Assembly: GCA_003024985.2 (NCBI GenBank)
Contig: PXIH01S0002430.1
Strand: one strand, 5' to 3'
DNA length: 19,776 nucleotides
Origin: Euperipatoides rowelli
Lineage: Eukaryota > Onychophora > Udeonychophora > Euonychophora > Peripatopsidae
Both the position numbers and the translations under genes were made by a program. Below the pieces are notes generated by a model, which was given only the letters and a program-made list of their open reading frames with translations, was not told where the DNA came from and ran no database searches. The stretch's first letter is position 1. Every line of letters starts with the position of its first letter. Below are positions 1 to 19,776 of this stretch, one piece after another.

Positions 1-97
1 ACCACTGTTGTACCAGTATATATAAATAGTTTTTTTTTTTTACTTTTTTTTCTGGGAACTCTACTTTGAATTCTGGGCGCCTTGATCTTTATGTTGT

Positions 98-113
98 GTG
101 CCCAGCTGGGCAC
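98..113. repeat. 16-bp GC-rich perfect palindrome
   Basis: GTGCCCAGCTGGGCAC reads the same on both strands, with 12 of 16 bases G or C inside A+T-rich sequence. It could be a small hairpin or a binding site. No neighbouring structure explains it. Confidence 0.6.
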
Positions 114-147
114 CTACTATTTTTAAATAATTTAGAGCCCTGAAAGC

Positions 148-682
148 GTAAATTTAGCTAAGCCTTCACCTGAAGGTACTTTTAAGTCTATTGTCAGACA
201 GAAAAAAATCAAGCATGTTCGTGGCAGCATTTGAACATGGGATGTTGGGATTAAACATTTTAAAGACATCATGCTTGCTATCTATGCTACTAAGACATAG
301 CATGTGGCTATTGCTATCACATCAACGGGAAAAAATTCATTTTTCAACATATAAAAAATACTCATCATCGTTGTAAAAGATGTTGTATAGTCAATAAAAT
401 TATGGAGAGGAAGTAGTGACTATACAAAGGTTAGACCAGTCACATAATATTTGACACATTTAAATATCAATAACGTTTATTTCCCTCCATTTTGGATTTT
501 GATTGTTACGATGCATTGTGGGTACTTCTCTGAATCCCAATGCTTTTAATTGGAGAAGTCAGAGACTTCTCTAATAGTTCTCTGAGTTTTGTCAGAGATT
601 AAAATTCACCATAGAGCATGCTCCGATTTTTTTAAAGTTCGATTTCTCCAGAGTCGGAACGTTTTCTATAGTTATCCGAGAA
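148..682 (+). repeat. Dispersed repeat, copy A
   Basis: This segment aligns along most of its length with the reverse complement of 6024-6518. Shared blocks in order include aatttagctaagccttc, a CAGACAG/CAAACAG block, cattttaaag, aaattatggaga, and the best-kept core at 461-506 (44 of 46 bases equal to the reverse complement of 6176-6221). Overall similarity looks like an old repeat family with indels; the edges are approximate. No coding capacity or clear terminal repeats were seen. Its position near 223-239 that matches the tRNA-like T-arm of copy B reads gcagcatttgaacatgg. Confidence 0.75.
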
Positions 683-1344
683 CTCGGAGATTTTTAAAAA
701 ACATAGCCAAAGATAAAGGAGTAGAATTGCACAATCTCAAGATGGATGATTATAGATGGCACACAAATTAATGTGTTTCAGCTTAATTTTTTGTGTAATA
801 TATTGACATGTTTTGTTATTTGCAGATGTGTGTATTTTTTAATGTAAAAGTATGTTGCATGTATACAATAATTATCTTATTCGCTTGGAGTGGCTTTTGC
901 CATTTCTAGCAAACTATTTTTATTTTATTTTTATGTTTTAATGTGGTTGGCCGCAGAAGCCAGTTCAAAGAATAGGACCGCCTTTTCTTCTTCTTCGAGT
1001 ATGGCATCCAAATACTACGAGGCTTATGGATCCAATACTAAATGCAATAACTTTGAAATAAACTGAAACTTTAAGCTTAGCAATGCTCCAGTGTCTTCTT
1101 CAGGATTAACTTCTTATGTGACAGAGTCCCGAGCTTTGATAACTTGAGGAATGCACCGTACCAGAAAACTTTCCGTAGCGGTTTGTCATAATGTATCAAG
1201 TTTTGCAAATAGGCTATGAGTATATTTACATGGAATTACAAAATTATTTTTTCAGGGTACCTAAACTCAGGCACACCCTCTTTTTCAAGCCTGTATAATA
1301 GCCGGGAAGCAATTTGCACATAATTTGCATACAGTACATAGTAA

Positions 1345-1650
1345 AGAAATAGGAGTATCTGCATTTTAAAATTATTTTATAGCTAGAGATCTCAAACTTT
1401 GGTTCAAGGCTTCACTATTTGCCAATAAGTTTCTGAATTGCCCTGTATTCAATTTGGCTCATCATTGCTATTTGTATTTTGAAACTATTTTTTAGCCTAG
1501 AGAGTCTCAAACTCAATTTAAGACCCCTTTCTAAGAGCTAAGAAGCTCCAATAATGTTTTTATCAAAATTAGAATACAGATTTAGGCTACTCCGATTATT
1601 GGATTTTTGACACTTTTTAAGACAAGTATTCTCAAATTCCGGTTCTTAAC
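1345..1650. repeat. Degenerate tandem repeat, about 113-125 bp period, three units
   Basis: Three similar blocks follow each other. Each has a T-rich lead, an 'AGcctagaga'-like core and 'tCTCAAAcT': tagctagagatctcaaac near 1380, tagcctagagagtctcaaac near 1493, and aagacaagtattctcaaat near 1619. Upstream leads (gcattttaaaattattttat, gtattttgaaactatttttt, ggatttttgacacttttt) and parts of the spacers also align. Spacing is about 113 and 125 bp. Divergence is high, so it is an old local duplication. No protein match was noticed. Confidence 0.55.
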
Positions 1651-1765
1651 AAAAAAATGTTTATTTATCTGCTCAAAAATTTAAATGATTACTCATAAAA
1701 CTTTTTGTTTTTTTAACTTGTTTGTGTGAATATGTTGCATAAGGCATTTTTAGAAAATATTATAT

Positions 1766-1789
1766 AATTACATTTTAGAAAATGTAATT
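1766..1789. repeat. Perfect 11-bp hairpin
   Basis: The arms aattacatttt and aaaatgtaatt are separated by 2 nt. It is A+T rich and lies about 50 bp downstream of the exon 8 donor on the transcript. Chance is plausible at this base composition. Confidence 0.5.
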
Positions 1790-1837
1790 AAACATAATTT
1801 ATGATGTGTGAATTAAAAAAAATAAGATTATACTTAC

Positions 1838-19497
<17,660 letters not shown>

Positions 19498-19776
19498 CTA
19501 GAAGAAAAAAAAGTAAATAAATTAAACCATCATATATATATGATTATCAAACAATCATATCAACAAGGATAATAGTTAGATTAATAGTAAATGTGCATAC
19601 TAGCAATGAGCAAATCTGGTTAATGCCTACGGTAATTTATTTTAAGCCTTTAATAATATTTTTGGGATTAATTCATATACACTAGAGCAGAGGCGTCCAA
19701 ACTTTTTGCTGCGAGGGCCAGTTTGGTATTTAAATTCATTAGCGGGGGCCAAGCATTGTAAATATGTGAATTAAAA
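19498..19776 (-). other. FBXO11 intron upstream of exon 1 (incomplete)
   Basis: The T-rich acceptor tract of exon 1 lies at 19498-19512. The rest is A+T-rich with a short (AT)n at about 19532-19541, ending in a hAT-like terminus (19688 onward). No further exon was recognised. Confidence 0.8.
19688..19776 (+). mobile_element. hAT-like element end, cut by the window edge
   Basis: CAGAGGCGTCCAAACTTTTT followed by gctgcgagggcca is the recurrent start of animal hAT-type non-autonomous elements (general form CAGRGGTGTCCAAACTTTTT...GGGCCA). A second 'gcgggggcca' occurs at 19742. The opposite terminus lies outside the window, so length and target-site duplication cannot be judged; the 8 bp before it read cactagag. 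Confidence 0.6.

Larger units (their letters stand above)
1..1837 (-). other. FBXO11 intron after exon 8 (incomplete)
   Basis: No exon is recognisable here. The stretch holds a 16-bp GC-rich perfect palindrome (98-113), a dispersed repeat copy (148-682), an unclassified GC-richer patch around 940-1200, a degenerate three-unit tandem repeat (about 1345-1650) and an 11-bp-arm hairpin at 1766-1789. Short open frames at 191-376 and 589-771 lie in the repeat copy and look like chance. Confidence 0.8.

Noticed and set aside
191-376. 61-codon plus-strand open frame.
   Set aside because: It lies in dispersed repeat copy A, and the frame is not kept in copy B. No motif was recognised.
484-506. Plus-strand cctccattttggattttgat looked at first like the reverse complement of the next FBXO11 exon (GGQNGG region).
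   Set aside because: The same words recur in the inverted repeat copy at 6176-6221, and the surrounding bases do not encode FBXO11 sequence in any frame. No suitable splice sites flank it.

Overview
The window is animal nuclear DNA, roughly 70% A+T by eye. Its only recognisable gene is a partial copy of FBXO11 on the minus strand. FBXO11 is an F-box protein that acts as substrate receptor of an SCF (SKP1-CUL1-F-box) ubiquitin ligase. Eight consecutive internal exons are present, in transcript order: 19368-19497, 16156-16374, 9616-9860, 9302-9519, 6786-6871, 4731-4825, 3407-3529 and 1838-1923. All introns inside the window are GT-AG and every junction keeps the reading frame. The joined coding segment is 1202 nt (400 codons plus 2 nt) and covers the start and most of the right-handed parallel beta-helix (CASH/PbH1 repeats). 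The F-box exons should lie beyond 19497. The last helix turns and the C-terminal UBR-type zinc finger should lie before 1838. The near-unchanged FBXO11 sequence, the long A+T-rich introns and the scattered MITE- and hAT-like repeats suggest a metazoan, probably an invertebrate. I cannot name the species.

Layout from low to high coordinate: 1-1837 is intron downstream of the last exon here, with one copy of a dispersed repeat (148-682) and a degenerate three-unit tandem repeat. 1924-3406 is an intron with a long foldback (2543-2985). 3530-4730 and 4826-6785 are introns; the second holds the inverted partner of the 148-682 repeat (6024-6518) and a 24-bp perfect palindrome. 6872-9301 is an intron with a long T tract and a MITE-like element (8673-8966) that contains degenerate CCCTAA-like heptads. 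9520-9615 is a 96-nt intron. 9861-16155 is a 6.3-kb intron with a hAT-like end, nested inverted repeats, perfect hairpins, a generic dispersed repeat and two local tandem duplications. 16375-19367 is an intron with a short tandem repeat and a second foldback (18578-19050). 19498-19776 is upstream intron that enters another hAT-like end.

The most interesting features are in the introns. The inverted repeat pair at 148-682 and 6024-6518 brackets exactly three exons (1838-4825), an arrangement that can favour exon circularisation. Two foldbacks would make long double-stranded RNA in the pre-mRNA. The 7-mer TACNGTA, mostly TACTGTA/TACAGTA, occurs far more often than base composition predicts. I found no CRISPR array, operon, defence system, functional tRNA or rRNA gene, and no second protein-coding gene. 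The other open frames are short and fall in introns or repeats.
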